Origin: Clostridium_AF sediminicola | GTDB taxonomy: Bacteria; Bacillota; Clostridia; Clostridiales; Clostridiaceae | Length of the DNA: 64,000 nt | Direction of reading: 5' to 3' | Assembly (NCBI RefSeq): GCF_050402865.1 | Contig: NZ_BAABMF010000007.1 | Location: forward strand, 62,001 to 126,000 | Part shown: positions 52,013 through 60,053 of the stretch, one piece after another | Layout of the letters: each line of letters begins with the position of its first letter | Numbering within the stretch: the stretch's first letter is position 1 | Translations under genes and position numbers: made by a program | The notes under the pieces: generated by a model | Told to the model about the DNA's origin: nothing | The model's database searches: none | What the model saw: the letters and a program-made list of their open reading frames with translations, nothing else

Positions 52013-52085
52013 GAAGCTTTTACTTTAGTTAAAAGCTTTTGATTCATCAAAAGGTGTCCATAACTGTGAACTGTCAACTATTAGA
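52013..52085 (-). repeat. Modular repeat half element E
   Basis: Read on minus: tandem TTGACAGTTCACAGTT words, ATGGACACC, hairpin TTTTGAT-GA-ATCAAAAG, CTTTTAACTAAAG. This is the GGATACC-side half of the element; the ATCATCC-side half is missing. The words are of the TTGACAGTT type rather than GTGACAAGT. Confidence 0.65.
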
Positions 52086-52106
52086 CAAACTTACGAAGTA
52101 GTTTAT

Positions 52107-52994
52107 CTATATTATTATATCCTTGATACTTCTTTCATTAATAAATATTCCCTTAAATTTTTCTATATTAAATCTTCTAGAGAATAAATCACATTTGCAT
52201 AAGAAAATATAATAAATGTTCATACCGCAGCCAGAAAGCGTTTCAAAATTTCCTTGCCCTTTTGAAATTATTAAATCTGCATTATCAATTATTTCCTTTG
52301 ACTTTTTATTTATTTGATCTAATTGTGTACCTGGTATATCTGTTCCATTTTCAATAACACTAACCATACTACATAGACCTATTTCTTCTGCATCTATAAT
52401 CGTAGCATCATTGTATACAGGTTTACCTCTTACAATTACATCTATAACTAGTTCCGGGTACATTTCTTTAATTACTTTAATGAATATTTTATCAAAGACG
52501 ATTTCTCCTGCATTATCTGCAATGTATACTATTCGATTAGCATTTTTTAATTCTTTTGAGAAATTTTCATATTCATTAATATCAATTTTTTCTTCAGGAA
52601 CATTTTTAATTAAATCTTTGAGCTCATCAATATCAACCTTGTCTAGCGCTCCAAAATCAATAAAATTGCCGACCATTGCATATTTTAAAGCTGAAATTAG
52701 TTTATCATCTGATTTATTAATATACCCTAAAATTTCTTCTTCCATGGAAATAAGAAGTTCATTATATTTCTTTTTTATATCAAAATAAATATCACCTAAA
52801 TTTAATTCACTATTTAAAACTCTCATTATCCGTGTACTCAAATACGGAGATGTATCCCCCTTTTCTGACATGGAAATAATTCTAAATACTTCTTTCATAA
52901 ATTTTAATTTTTTATTTTCATCCGTTTCATGTTGCGTAAATAGTGAGTCTGCTTTTTTTATAGTACAATAAATACATTCTAAATTAACATCCAT
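52107..52994 (-). CDS. DUF89/ARMT1-like damage-control phosphatase
   Basis: A 295-residue metal-dependent phosphatase of the DUF89 family. The N-terminal LECIYCTIKKADSL carries the CxxC typical of prokaryotic members. The catalytic region shows IVYIADNAGEIVFDKIFI, VIVRGKPVYNDATIIDAEEIGL, and LIISKGQGNFETLSG with the GNFE motif. Family members hydrolyse sugar phosphates or damaged metabolites. It starts ATG after GGGGGC, 26 bp downstream of the NifX-like gene on the same strand, and ends before a strong terminator, so the two form a small operon. Confidence 0.88.
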   Translation of the reverse strand: MDVNLECIYCTIKKADSLFTQHETDENKKLKFMKEVFRIISMSEKGDTSPYLSTRIMRVLNSELNLGDIYFDIKKKYNELLISMEEEILGYINKSDDKLISALKYAMVGNFIDFGALDKVDIDELKDLIKNVPEEKIDINEYENFSKELKNANRIVYIADNAGEIVFDKIFIKVIKEMYPELVIDVIVRGKPVYNDATIIDAEEIGLCSMVSVIENGTDIPGTQLDQINKKSKEIIDNADLIISKGQGNFETLSGCGMNIYYIFLCKCDLFSRRFNIEKFKGIFINERSIKDIII

Positions 52995-53020
52995 ATCTAG
53001 CCCCCAAAGTTCATTATTTA

Positions 53021-53377
53021 TTAATCATTACAATGGCCTTCATGAGCATGTTCACTACATATGCTACCAGTTGATTTTAATTTACCTTCTAAATAAACAT
53101 TTGTTACATCATCGCAAAGTCCTTGTGCACCAACAACTACTTCTATTCCTTTTTCATTAAATAATTGCTGTGCTGTTCCTCCCATACCTCCTGCAATTAT
53201 AACATTTGCACCTTGTTCTTTTAAGAATACTGGTAAATATCCAGGTCTATGTCCCGGATTTGGTTTAAATTCTTTTTTCAGTTCTTTTCCTTCTACAGTC
53301 TCATAAAATGTGAACCCTTCACAATGTCCAAAGTGTCCACTCACATATTTCCCATCACTCGCAACTGCTATTTTCAT
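53021..53377 (-). CDS. NifX/NifB-like cofactor-binding protein
   Basis: A 118-residue protein of the dinitrogenase iron-molybdenum cofactor family. It has MKIAVASDGKYVSGHFGHCEGFTFYE, ANVIIAGGMGGTAQQLFNEKGIEVVVGAQG, and a His/Cys-rich tail (CSEHAHEGHCND) that could bind metal. Start ATG after AGGGAGGA. No nif genes are near, so it more likely handles a metal cluster or metal ion for another enzyme. It heads the two-gene operon with DUF89 and lies between the radical-SAM locus and the cobalt transporter. Confidence 0.9.
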   Translation of the reverse strand: MKIAVASDGKYVSGHFGHCEGFTFYETVEGKELKKEFKPNPGHRPGYLPVFLKEQGANVIIAGGMGGTAQQLFNEKGIEVVVGAQGLCDDVTNVYLEGKLKSTGSICSEHAHEGHCND

Positions 53378-53512
53378 AAAAAATCCTCCCTATCCTGTTT
53401 TTATTCTTTTTCACAAAATCAATTCGTATTTTCATTAAATATCTATGTTTATATTTACCATTTTAATATACTCTTGTTTTTAATTATTGTCAAATGCCAA
53501 TTATCTAGATAC

Positions 53513-53539
53513 AAAAAAATCCCCTTAAAAAGGAGATTT
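53513..53539 (-). terminator. Terminator of the cobalt transporter operon
   Basis: AAATCCCCTT (53517-53526) pairs with AAGGAGATTT (53530-53539); on minus the stem ends in GGGGATTTTTTTG. It lies just past the cbiO stop. Confidence 0.8.
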
Positions 53540-53561
53540 AAATATCACAATAGATTTACTT

Positions 53562-54320
53562 TTATTTTTTACTACCACAAACTGGACAGTTTTGTATGCA
53601 AAACGGAAGTTCAAGAGAACTATCATACATTAGCTTCTCATTACTTAAAATTTCTCTAGTAGCTCCATCAGCAACAATAATTCCATCTTTAATTATAATA
53701 GTTCTTTCACAAGTCTCCCAAACCATATCCATATCATGGGTTGCGACTATCTTTGTATGACTAAATTCTTTTAATAGATTGATAAGTCTCCTTCTAGACT
53801 TTGGATCTAACGCTGTAGATGGTTCATCCATTATAAGAATATCAGGTTCCATTGATAACACAGTTGCTATAGCTGCTGAACGTTTTTCTCCACCAGACAA
53901 CTTATAGGGCGGTCTGTCTTTAAGATGAGTTATTCCAACAGTTTCTAAAGCATTTAAAACTCTCTTCTCCACTTCTTTTTCTTCAAGTTTAAAATTACGT
54001 GGTCCAAAAGCTACATCATCATAAACAGTTGGCATAAACAACTGATCGTCGGAGTCTTGAAAAACTAACCCTACCCTTTGGCGTATTAAAGGTAATGTTT
54101 TTTTTGATATAATAGTATCTCCAATATTCACTTCACCCTTTTGAGAAAAAACAATACCTAAAAGCAAATTTAACAATGTTGACTTACCAGCTCCGTTAGC
54201 TCCTACGATTCCTACAGATTCTCCATGCTCAATCCTGAATGTTATTCCGTTTATTGCCTTTTTTCCATCAGGGTATGAATAATACACCTGTCTACAATCT
54301 ATGAAATGATGGCTCATCAT
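53562..54320 (-). CDS. cbiO: Cobalt/nickel ECF transporter ATPase
   Basis: The energising ATPase of the metal ECF transporter. In 252 residues it has Walker A GANGAGKST, GLVFQDSDDQLFMPTVYDDVAFGP, signature LSGGEKRSAAIATVL, Walker B ILIMDEPSTALDP and H-loop VATHDMDMVW. The C-terminal CIQNCPVCGSKK adds three cysteines, which may bind metal. Two adjacent ATGs follow GGGGG; the first overlaps cbiQ by 4 nt, the second is 3 nt later and equally possible. It is the last gene of cbiM-cbiQ-cbiO. Confidence 0.93.
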   Translation of the reverse strand: MMSHHFIDCRQVYYSYPDGKKAINGITFRIEHGESVGIVGANGAGKSTLLNLLLGIVFSQKGEVNIGDTIISKKTLPLIRQRVGLVFQDSDDQLFMPTVYDDVAFGPRNFKLEEKEVEKRVLNALETVGITHLKDRPPYKLSGGEKRSAAIATVLSMEPDILIMDEPSTALDPKSRRRLINLLKEFSHTKIVATHDMDMVWETCERTIIIKDGIIVADGATREILSNEKLMYDSSLELPFCIQNCPVCGSKK

Positions 54321-55126
54321 AGCACCCCCATTATGATATTTCCAAACGCTTCTGGAATGTTATTAAATCGTGCAAAAACTAAAAATAAAACCCAAATAAA
54401 TAAATATATTATAGAGCCAATGGACATACTAATTTCTCTGCCAAAAACATATTCTCCATTAAAACCTCTTAATGTCATTGCACTATACACCCTATTTGCT
54501 CTATCAAAAGACCTTAATAACATTTGTCCCAAAAGTGAACCTGAAGCCTTAAAAGAAACTCCTTTTTCCAGAGGCGATCTTAAATGATAAGCTTTTAAAA
54601 CTCTTGAAGTTTCTTCTAGAAGTACAGAAATATATCTATATGTTAAAAGTATTTGAGTTACAAATATTTTAGGAAAGAATAGTTTTCTTAGCGAATATGC
54701 AATTTTTTCTATACCTGTTGTACAAATTAATAAAAATCCTGCTAAAACCATTAAGGTACACTTTATTAATAATGATACAAATGAAATCCAACCACCTGAA
54801 ATTCCAATCCCCAAAATCACACCATATGTTTGAGTATCAAATATTGGGTTGAAGATACCTATTCCAATCACTAAAGGGAAAACGATAAATGTTCTTTTTA
54901 GAATTTGTAAAAAAGGTATTTCTGATAAAGTAAAAATAATAATCGGATAAAAAATATATGGTATCAATGGTACAATATCATATTTTCCAAAAGATAATAT
55001 AACGACTAAATATATTAACGTAACAAGTAATTTTATAACTGGATTTATATTATGAATAACGCTCTTTTTGCTAGCCAATTCATCTAAGTAACGAATATTA
55101 AAAATTGAATAAATTATATTTGACAT
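54317..55126 (-). CDS. cbiQ: Cobalt/nickel ECF transporter transmembrane protein
   Basis: The T component that couples the ATPase to the substrate-binding membrane protein. The 269-residue protein has about six hydrophobic segments and the CbiQ motifs SRVLKAYHLRSPLE and DRANRVYSAMTLRGFNGEY (the conserved Ala-Arg-Gly coupling helices). The ATG at 55126 is preferred over a TTG four codons upstream that overlaps the AAAGGG ribosome site. It lies 27 bp after cbiM and overlaps cbiO. Confidence 0.92.
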   Translation of the reverse strand: MSNIIYSIFNIRYLDELASKKSVIHNINPVIKLLVTLIYLVVILSFGKYDIVPLIPYIFYPIIIFTLSEIPFLQILKRTFIVFPLVIGIGIFNPIFDTQTYGVILGIGISGGWISFVSLLIKCTLMVLAGFLLICTTGIEKIAYSLRKLFFPKIFVTQILLTYRYISVLLEETSRVLKAYHLRSPLEKGVSFKASGSLLGQMLLRSFDRANRVYSAMTLRGFNGEYVFGREISMSIGSIIYLFIWVLFLVFARFNNIPEAFGNIIMGVL

Positions 55127-55152
55127 ATTATAAATCAACCCTTTTTGAATTT

Positions 55153-56205
55153 TTATGCCGGTTGTTTTCTCCTACGTTTAAAGAAAACTATAACTCCTCC
55201 AGTTACCATAGCAAGTAATAATGTTATAGTTCCACCTAAAATACCAGATATACTTGTCCCAGCACTAACCTTAGGCCACGCATCCGTTTGTTCTTTATTC
55301 TCTATTTGAGTTTCTTCACTTCCAAAGAATTTAAAACCGTAGTCAGGTAAAAAAGCTGTTTTCTCTTGTATATTAGAAGCTTTTGAATAAATTTCTCCTT
55401 CTCCTTGAAGTTCATCTATTTCTACATGTTTTGCTACAGACCATTCAAGTCCATCCGGATTACTTGAAGCAAACCAAGATAACCCACCGCCTATTATTAA
55501 AGTACATATTAATAATGCTAGAGAAATTCTTCTAATTGAAACTTCTTCTAAAGATTGTCCCAAAGCCGATTTTTCTAAAATTTCTGGACGTGCCTTCCAA
55601 ACAAATGATACAACTGAAGCTGTGACAACTCCTTCAATAATTCCAATAGCAAGATGTATTGGTTGCATTAAAATAAGAAAGCTTACAAAAGGTAATTCAG
55701 TCTTCCCAGAAAATAAAGTTTGAAGAACTACACTTAAAGCACCAAGTTGTAATGCTATTACGGATGATATAATTGCTCCACTGAAAATTCGTTTGTTTGA
55801 ATAACCTTTTTCAATGAACTTTTTATAAATTAATGGATATACAATGAAACATGCATAAAATCCAAGATTGAATACATTCGCTCCATATGCTAATAATCCT
55901 CCATCTGCAAAAAAAAGAGCCTGAATTAGAAGAACTGAAGCCATAGTTATGAATCCTGCATAAGGGCCTAATAGAATAGCAAGTAACAACCCCCCAGCTA
56001 TATGACCACTGGACCCAGTCCCTGGAATTGTAAAATTTATCATTTGAGAAGCAAAAATAAATGCTCCCATAACTCCCATTAAAGGTATTTTTTTATCATC
56101 AAGTTCACTTTGTACTTTTTTAACTGAATATGTTGTAATTCCTGCTGTCGCTACAAACATCGTTCCACTAACTACCGGTGAAACTAAAGCATCTACCATA
56201 TGCAT
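55153..56205 (-). CDS. cbiM: Cobalt/nickel transporter, CbiM-CbiN fusion
   Basis: The substrate-specific subunit. It begins MHMVDALVSPVVSG, with the conserved N-terminal Met-His that coordinates the metal, and GTGSSGHIAGGLLLAILLGPYAGFI with a second conserved His. About seven hydrophobic segments are followed by an extracytoplasmic domain containing PDGLEWSVAKH and a last membrane helix, i.e. a CbiN-like domain fused at the C-terminus (350 residues in all, versus about 220 for CbiM alone). Cobalt is more likely than nickel because a B12-dependent enzyme is encoded at 60054-62324, but both are possible. ATG after AAGGAG. Confidence 0.92.
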   Translation of the reverse strand: MHMVDALVSPVVSGTMFVATAGITTYSVKKVQSELDDKKIPLMGVMGAFIFASQMINFTIPGTGSSGHIAGGLLLAILLGPYAGFITMASVLLIQALFFADGGLLAYGANVFNLGFYACFIVYPLIYKKFIEKGYSNKRIFSGAIISSVIALQLGALSVVLQTLFSGKTELPFVSFLILMQPIHLAIGIIEGVVTASVVSFVWKARPEILEKSALGQSLEEVSIRRISLALLICTLIIGGGLSWFASSNPDGLEWSVAKHVEIDELQGEGEIYSKASNIQEKTAFLPDYGFKFFGSEETQIENKEQTDAWPKVSAGTSISGILGGTITLLLAMVTGGVIVFFKRRRKQPA

Positions 56206-56225
56206 ATTAATTCATCTCCTTAAAA

Positions 56226-56270
56226 ACAAAAACCCATGAAGGCAACTTTGTAGTAGTCCCTTCATGGGTT
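56226..56270 (-). terminator. Attenuator-type terminator before cbiM
   Basis: AACCCATGAAGG (56231-56242) pairs with CCTTCATGGGTT (56259-56270); on minus the stem is followed by TTTGTTTTTA. It ends about 20 nt before the cbiM start and so can only make sense as a regulated terminator. Confidence 0.8.
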
Positions 56271-56320
56271 TAATTCGTATCAGTTTAATCAACTCTATTA
56301 GAAGTCTTCGTGACTTCAAT
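56271..56320 (-). other. Upstream half of the cbiM leader
   Basis: Between the start of transcription and the terminator lies hairpin GAAGTC-ACGA-GACTTC (56301-56317) and AGTTGATTAAACT. The cobalamin riboswitch core is absent. This short region may be the sensing part of an attenuator. Confidence 0.4.
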
Positions 56321-56326
56321 CATTTT

Positions 56327-56356
56327 ATTATAACATTTGTATTAAGTAATTGTCAA
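56327..56356 (-). promoter_or_regulatory. Sigma-A promoter of cbiMQO
   Basis: On minus, -35 TTGACA (56356-56351) and -10 TATAAT (56332-56327), 18 bp apart. The 56360-56528 stretch between this and moxR holds only AT-rich DNA with a possible -10 TATAAT for moxR at about 56467. Confidence 0.8.
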
Positions 56357-56528
56357 TATATTCATTTTTAAAATTCAGTTAATCATCAATTATCAATAAA
56401 AAACCATAATTCTTAAATTTTAATAAAGAAAAAGGATTTAACCTAGTTAGTATTATATAAATAAAGTATAATATAAATGTAAAAATTGGATTTAATATCT
56501 TATTTTATATAGGAAAGGAGCATTAATA

Positions 56529-57461
56529 TTGGATTTTTCATTGATGCATGAAATTAAACAAAACGTAAATAAGGTAGTTGTTGGAAAAGAAGACGTTATA
56601 GAACTTTTACTTTCTGCAATACTTGCAGAAGGACATGTCTTATTAGAAGATCTTCCTGGTACAGGTAAGACATTACTTGCAAAATCTATTGCCAAAAGTA
56701 TGGGAGGTTCATTTAATAGAATACAGTTTACACCTGATCTTCTACCTAGCGATATAACAGGATTTAAATTTTATGATATGAAAACAGGCGAATTTAATTA
56801 TCAACAAGGACCAGTAATGACAAATATACTTTTGGCTGATGAAATAAATAGAACTATACCTAGAACTCAATCAAGCCTTTTAGAAAGTATGGGAGAATAT
56901 CAAGTAACAGTTGATAATACTACATACCATTTACCAAAGCCTTTTTTTGTTATTGCAACACAAAATCCTATTGACCTAGAAGGAACCTATCCATTACCAG
57001 AAGCACAACTAGATAGATTTTTATTTAAATTAAGTCTTGGCTTTCCAACGGCTGAAGAAGAGATGGACATACTAAATCGTTTCCAAAACGAAAACCCTTT
57101 AGATACTTTAGAGAGTATTACTAAACCTGAAGAAATTGCTCAAATGATAAATGATGTCAAAAATATAATTATAGCAGAAAACATTAAAAAATATATTATT
57201 GAAATTATTAATAGCACAAGAACTTCAGAATTGTTTAGTGTAGGAGCAAGTACTAGAGGAACCATGTGCCTTATGAGAGGATCCCAGGCTTTAGCTGCTC
57301 TAAAAGGAAGAGATTATGTGATTCCTGATGACGTTAAATATATTGTTCCATTTGTCCTCTGTCATAGATTGAAACTAAATGATAAGGAAAGAATGAAAGG
57401 AACTTTGGTACGAAATGTTTTAGAAGATTTACTTCAAAAAATACCAGTACCCTTAGCTTAG
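56529..57461 (+). CDS. MoxR-type AAA+ ATPase
   Basis: A 310-residue AAA+ protein of the MoxR class, chaperone-like and often linked to DUF58 and DUF4129 proteins. It has Walker A LEDLPGTGKTLLAKS, Walker B ILLADEINRTIPRTQSSLLESMGE, sensor IATQNPIDLEGTYPLPEAQLDRFLFKL, and an arginine-rich GASTRGTMCLMRGSQALAAL lid. The start is TTG, 8 nt after GGAG; ATG six codons later is an alternative. It begins a three-gene operon. Confidence 0.92.
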   Translation: MDFSLMHEIKQNVNKVVVGKEDVIELLLSAILAEGHVLLEDLPGTGKTLLAKSIAKSMGGSFNRIQFTPDLLPSDITGFKFYDMKTGEFNYQQGPVMTNILLADEINRTIPRTQSSLLESMGEYQVTVDNTTYHLPKPFFVIATQNPIDLEGTYPLPEAQLDRFLFKLSLGFPTAEEEMDILNRFQNENPLDTLESITKPEEIAQMINDVKNIIIAENIKKYIIEIINSTRTSELFSVGASTRGTMCLMRGSQALAALKGRDYVIPDDVKYIVPFVLCHRLKLNDKERMKGTLVRNVLEDLLQKIPVPLA

Positions 57462-57473
57462 AGGAAATAAATT

Positions 57474-58625
57474 ATGAAAAAGTATGAAATAAATGATGAA
57501 TATTCAACGGTTATTGTATTAGGATTAAGTAAGTTTATTACTATAAGTGTTCTAGCTATATCCCTAATAAATGGTGCTATCTTAATGTCTATACTTTGTA
57601 TATGTATTTTAGCACTAGTTTATAGTACGAAATTATGGGCAAAATTAAGCTTAGAAAAAATTGAAACAAAGGTAGACTTAAATACTCAAAGATTGTTTCC
57701 AAAAGATATTGCACGTTTGAAAATAATGGTTAGAAACAAGAAGATTTTACCTGTGTGGCTGAAAATTGAAATCACAACAACCTCCCAAATAAGTTTTATA
57801 AAAGAAACTGGGCTTCTAAGCTATAGTAACCTTCAACATGAATGGTCTTTGGATTATGACAAAAGAGGAGTGTATACTATAGGTCCCTTTAACATCTCAG
57901 CTGGAGATCTATTAGGTTTTTATTCTATAAAAAAAGAATTTAGGGACACACATGAAGTAATTGTATATCCTAAATTGATTTCTTTGAGGGATTATTCTCC
58001 AGTTAGTAAAGAGTATTTTGGTAATAATAAAACCAGAGAATTTGTAGAGGATCCTGTTCTTATAACAGGAACAAGAGAGTATTCTTTTGGACGACCTGCA
58101 AAACATATTCATTGGAAAGCAACAGCGAAAACATCAAAGCTTCAAGAAAAAATATTTGATCCTTCTGCCCATATTAAAGTTATTATTATAATTGATGTAA
58201 AGGATTTTAAAGAATCAGAAGCTTATGATGAGTTTGAAACAATGTTAAGTACAGCCGCTTCACTGGCTGTTAAATTATCTAAAAGAGGTATTTCTCCTGG
58301 ATTAATGGTGAATGGTTTTATGACTGGGGATGAAGTTCCTTATATTTTACCTATGGAAGGTAAAGATTACTTACAAAAATTTCTTGAAAAGTTAGCAAGA
58401 TTGAAAATGGATGTAAATGATGGGTATGACAAATATATAAAACATCCAGACCTACATATAAAAGCATCTTATGTGTATTTCGGTTATTCAATTAATGAAA
58501 ATATAAATAATATGAGAAGCAGTGGTAAATCAATTGATATTATATTAAGTAAAACAGAAAAAAAGAGTTTTACTGAAAAAGTATATAGCATTGATGAACT
58601 AATAAATTTTAATATTGAGAGGTAA
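57474..58625 (+). CDS. DUF58 domain protein
   Basis: A 383-residue protein with two hydrophobic segments near the N-terminus (TVIVLGLSKFITISVLAISLINGAILMSI) and a DUF58 core: REYSFGRPAKHIHWKATAKTSKLQEKIFDPS, followed by a von-Willebrand-like VIIIIDVKDF. It is the usual partner of MoxR, 12 bp downstream, and the pair is thought to act in cell-surface or metal-chelation assembly. The function here is not known. Confidence 0.9.
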   Translation: MKKYEINDEYSTVIVLGLSKFITISVLAISLINGAILMSILCICILALVYSTKLWAKLSLEKIETKVDLNTQRLFPKDIARLKIMVRNKKILPVWLKIEITTTSQISFIKETGLLSYSNLQHEWSLDYDKRGVYTIGPFNISAGDLLGFYSIKKEFRDTHEVIVYPKLISLRDYSPVSKEYFGNNKTREFVEDPVLITGTREYSFGRPAKHIHWKATAKTSKLQEKIFDPSAHIKVIIIIDVKDFKESEAYDEFETMLSTAASLAVKLSKRGISPGLMVNGFMTGDEVPYILPMEGKDYLQKFLEKLARLKMDVNDGYDKYIKHPDLHIKASYVYFGYSINENINNMRSSGKSIDIILSKTEKKSFTEKVYSIDELINFNIER

Positions 58626-58634
58626 TATATTAAA

Positions 58635-59993
58635 ATGAATAAAATACAAAAGTTTTTTTCCGTTTTTTCAACTGGAAATATGGAGTTTTATTGGATTTAT
58701 AGCATTATAGCATTCATTAGCTTTTTATTTAACGATAAAGCCTTTCCTCTAGCTATGTCTTTTTTAGTGTTTTGGCTAGCTTCAGGAATTTCTATTCTTA
58801 TTAAAAATAGTAGAATGTATGTTTTTGTTATGATACTTTTCTATGGTATAGGATATTTATTATCTCTTTCTTGGATAGTAAATACTCTTTATAACAATCC
58901 TAACAAATTTTCGGATATTGGTTTAATTATATCACTTTTTACAACCTCTAAAAGCTCACAAGAAACAACTATTTTTATTGGTATTTTACTAGGAGTAACA
59001 ATTATTTGGGTAAGAGGAGCATTATTAGGAAGAAAAAAAATTGATTATAAATATGTTATCAGTAGATTTGAAATTGGTGTAGTTGCATTCTTTTTTATTG
59101 GTTTTTTAGAAGCTGTATCTAAAATAACTCCTCCGAATATGAGTCTTTACATAATTATATTTTTCCTATGGAGTATTGTTGCTATTGCTCTTGGGAAAAA
59201 TATTAGTTGGAGTAATGAAAGTAATAATGGCCGTAGTAGTAAAAAAACTCTACTTTTCTTTGTTCTAGCAGTTTTTATTCTTATTATGAGTACAATTACT
59301 TTTTTCATGGATCCACTAACATGGATAGCCGAAACTGGATTTTCTGCGACAAAAACAATTTTAAACCCATTAAAGCCATTCTTCATTGCATTAATAAGAT
59401 TTTTATTCAGTGGATATACAAGTAGTGGAAAAGGTCAAACGGCTAGTGGAACTGGTGGAGAAGGCATAGGAAATGTGAATGGTACGATAGAAGAAAGCTG
59501 GTTTTCACACATCCTGGGAAATGCCTTTATGATTTGCATGTATGTCCTTGTAACAATAGTTATTCTAATTATATTGGCATCTATAATTAAGGTACTTTTC
59601 AAGAAAAAAGGTGAAGATACAGAAAATAAAAGTCTAATAGAATTGTTATACGAGCTAGTGAAATATATATTAACTGCATTGAAAAAAATTATATATATTA
59701 TCAAAACAACATTAACTATGAGCCTGAAAAATGAAAGTGAAGTTGTAAAAATATATAAAAAGCTCATTAAGTGGGGTACTATACGAGGTATTTATTACCA
59801 ATGTACTGAAACACCTTTTGAATATATTAATAGATTATCTATTAAATATCCTCATTATAATGCAGAATTTAATCTTATAGCAAAAGAATTTTGTAGAGAA
59901 GTATATGGAAATAGCACATTAAGCTACGAAGAAATTACTAACCTAAAAAAATCATTGAGAAAAGTAATTAGTAAATTCTCTATTAAGAATTAA
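58635..59993 (+). CDS. DUF4129 membrane protein
   Basis: A 452-residue protein with about seven membrane segments in the first 250 residues, a Gly/Ser-rich extracytoplasmic linker (SGYTSSGKGQTASGTGGEGIGN) and one more membrane segment, then a cytoplasmic helical tail with the DUF4129 pattern KLIKWGTIRGIYYQCTETPFEYINRLSIKYPHYNAEFNLIAKEFCREVYG. In related operons this membrane module is fused to a transglutaminase-like domain; that domain is not present here, though the GxxxxxxTPxEY motif is kept. It follows DUF58 by 9 bp. Confidence 0.85.
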   Translation: MNKIQKFFSVFSTGNMEFYWIYSIIAFISFLFNDKAFPLAMSFLVFWLASGISILIKNSRMYVFVMILFYGIGYLLSLSWIVNTLYNNPNKFSDIGLIISLFTTSKSSQETTIFIGILLGVTIIWVRGALLGRKKIDYKYVISRFEIGVVAFFFIGFLEAVSKITPPNMSLYIIIFFLWSIVAIALGKNISWSNESNNGRSSKKTLLFFVLAVFILIMSTITFFMDPLTWIAETGFSATKTILNPLKPFFIALIRFLFSGYTSSGKGQTASGTGGEGIGNVNGTIEESWFSHILGNAFMICMYVLVTIVILIILASIIKVLFKKKGEDTENKSLIELLYELVKYILTALKKIIYIIKTTLTMSLKNESEVVKIYKKLIKWGTIRGIYYQCTETPFEYINRLSIKYPHYNAEFNLIAKEFCREVYGNSTLSYEEITNLKKSLRKVISKFSIKN

Positions 59994-60007
59994 TCATAAA
60001 TTTAAAA

Positions 60008-60043
60008 ATATCCTTCAATGATATATTTAGCATTGAAGGATAT
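60008..60043. terminator. Bidirectional terminator
   Basis: ATATCCTTCAATG (60008-60020) pairs with CATTGAAGGATAT (60031-60043), between the converging DUF4129 and eutC genes. Confidence 0.8.
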
Positions 60044-60053
60044 AGTGAAAAAA

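Noticed and set aside
53021..53377. Evidence of nitrogen fixation
   Set aside because: A NifX-like protein alone is common in anaerobes without nitrogenase, and no nifHDK genes are in the window.
56206..56326. Cobalamin riboswitch before cbiM
   Set aside because: The leader is only about 110 nt and lacks the B12-box and the conserved core; only hairpins and a terminator are seen.
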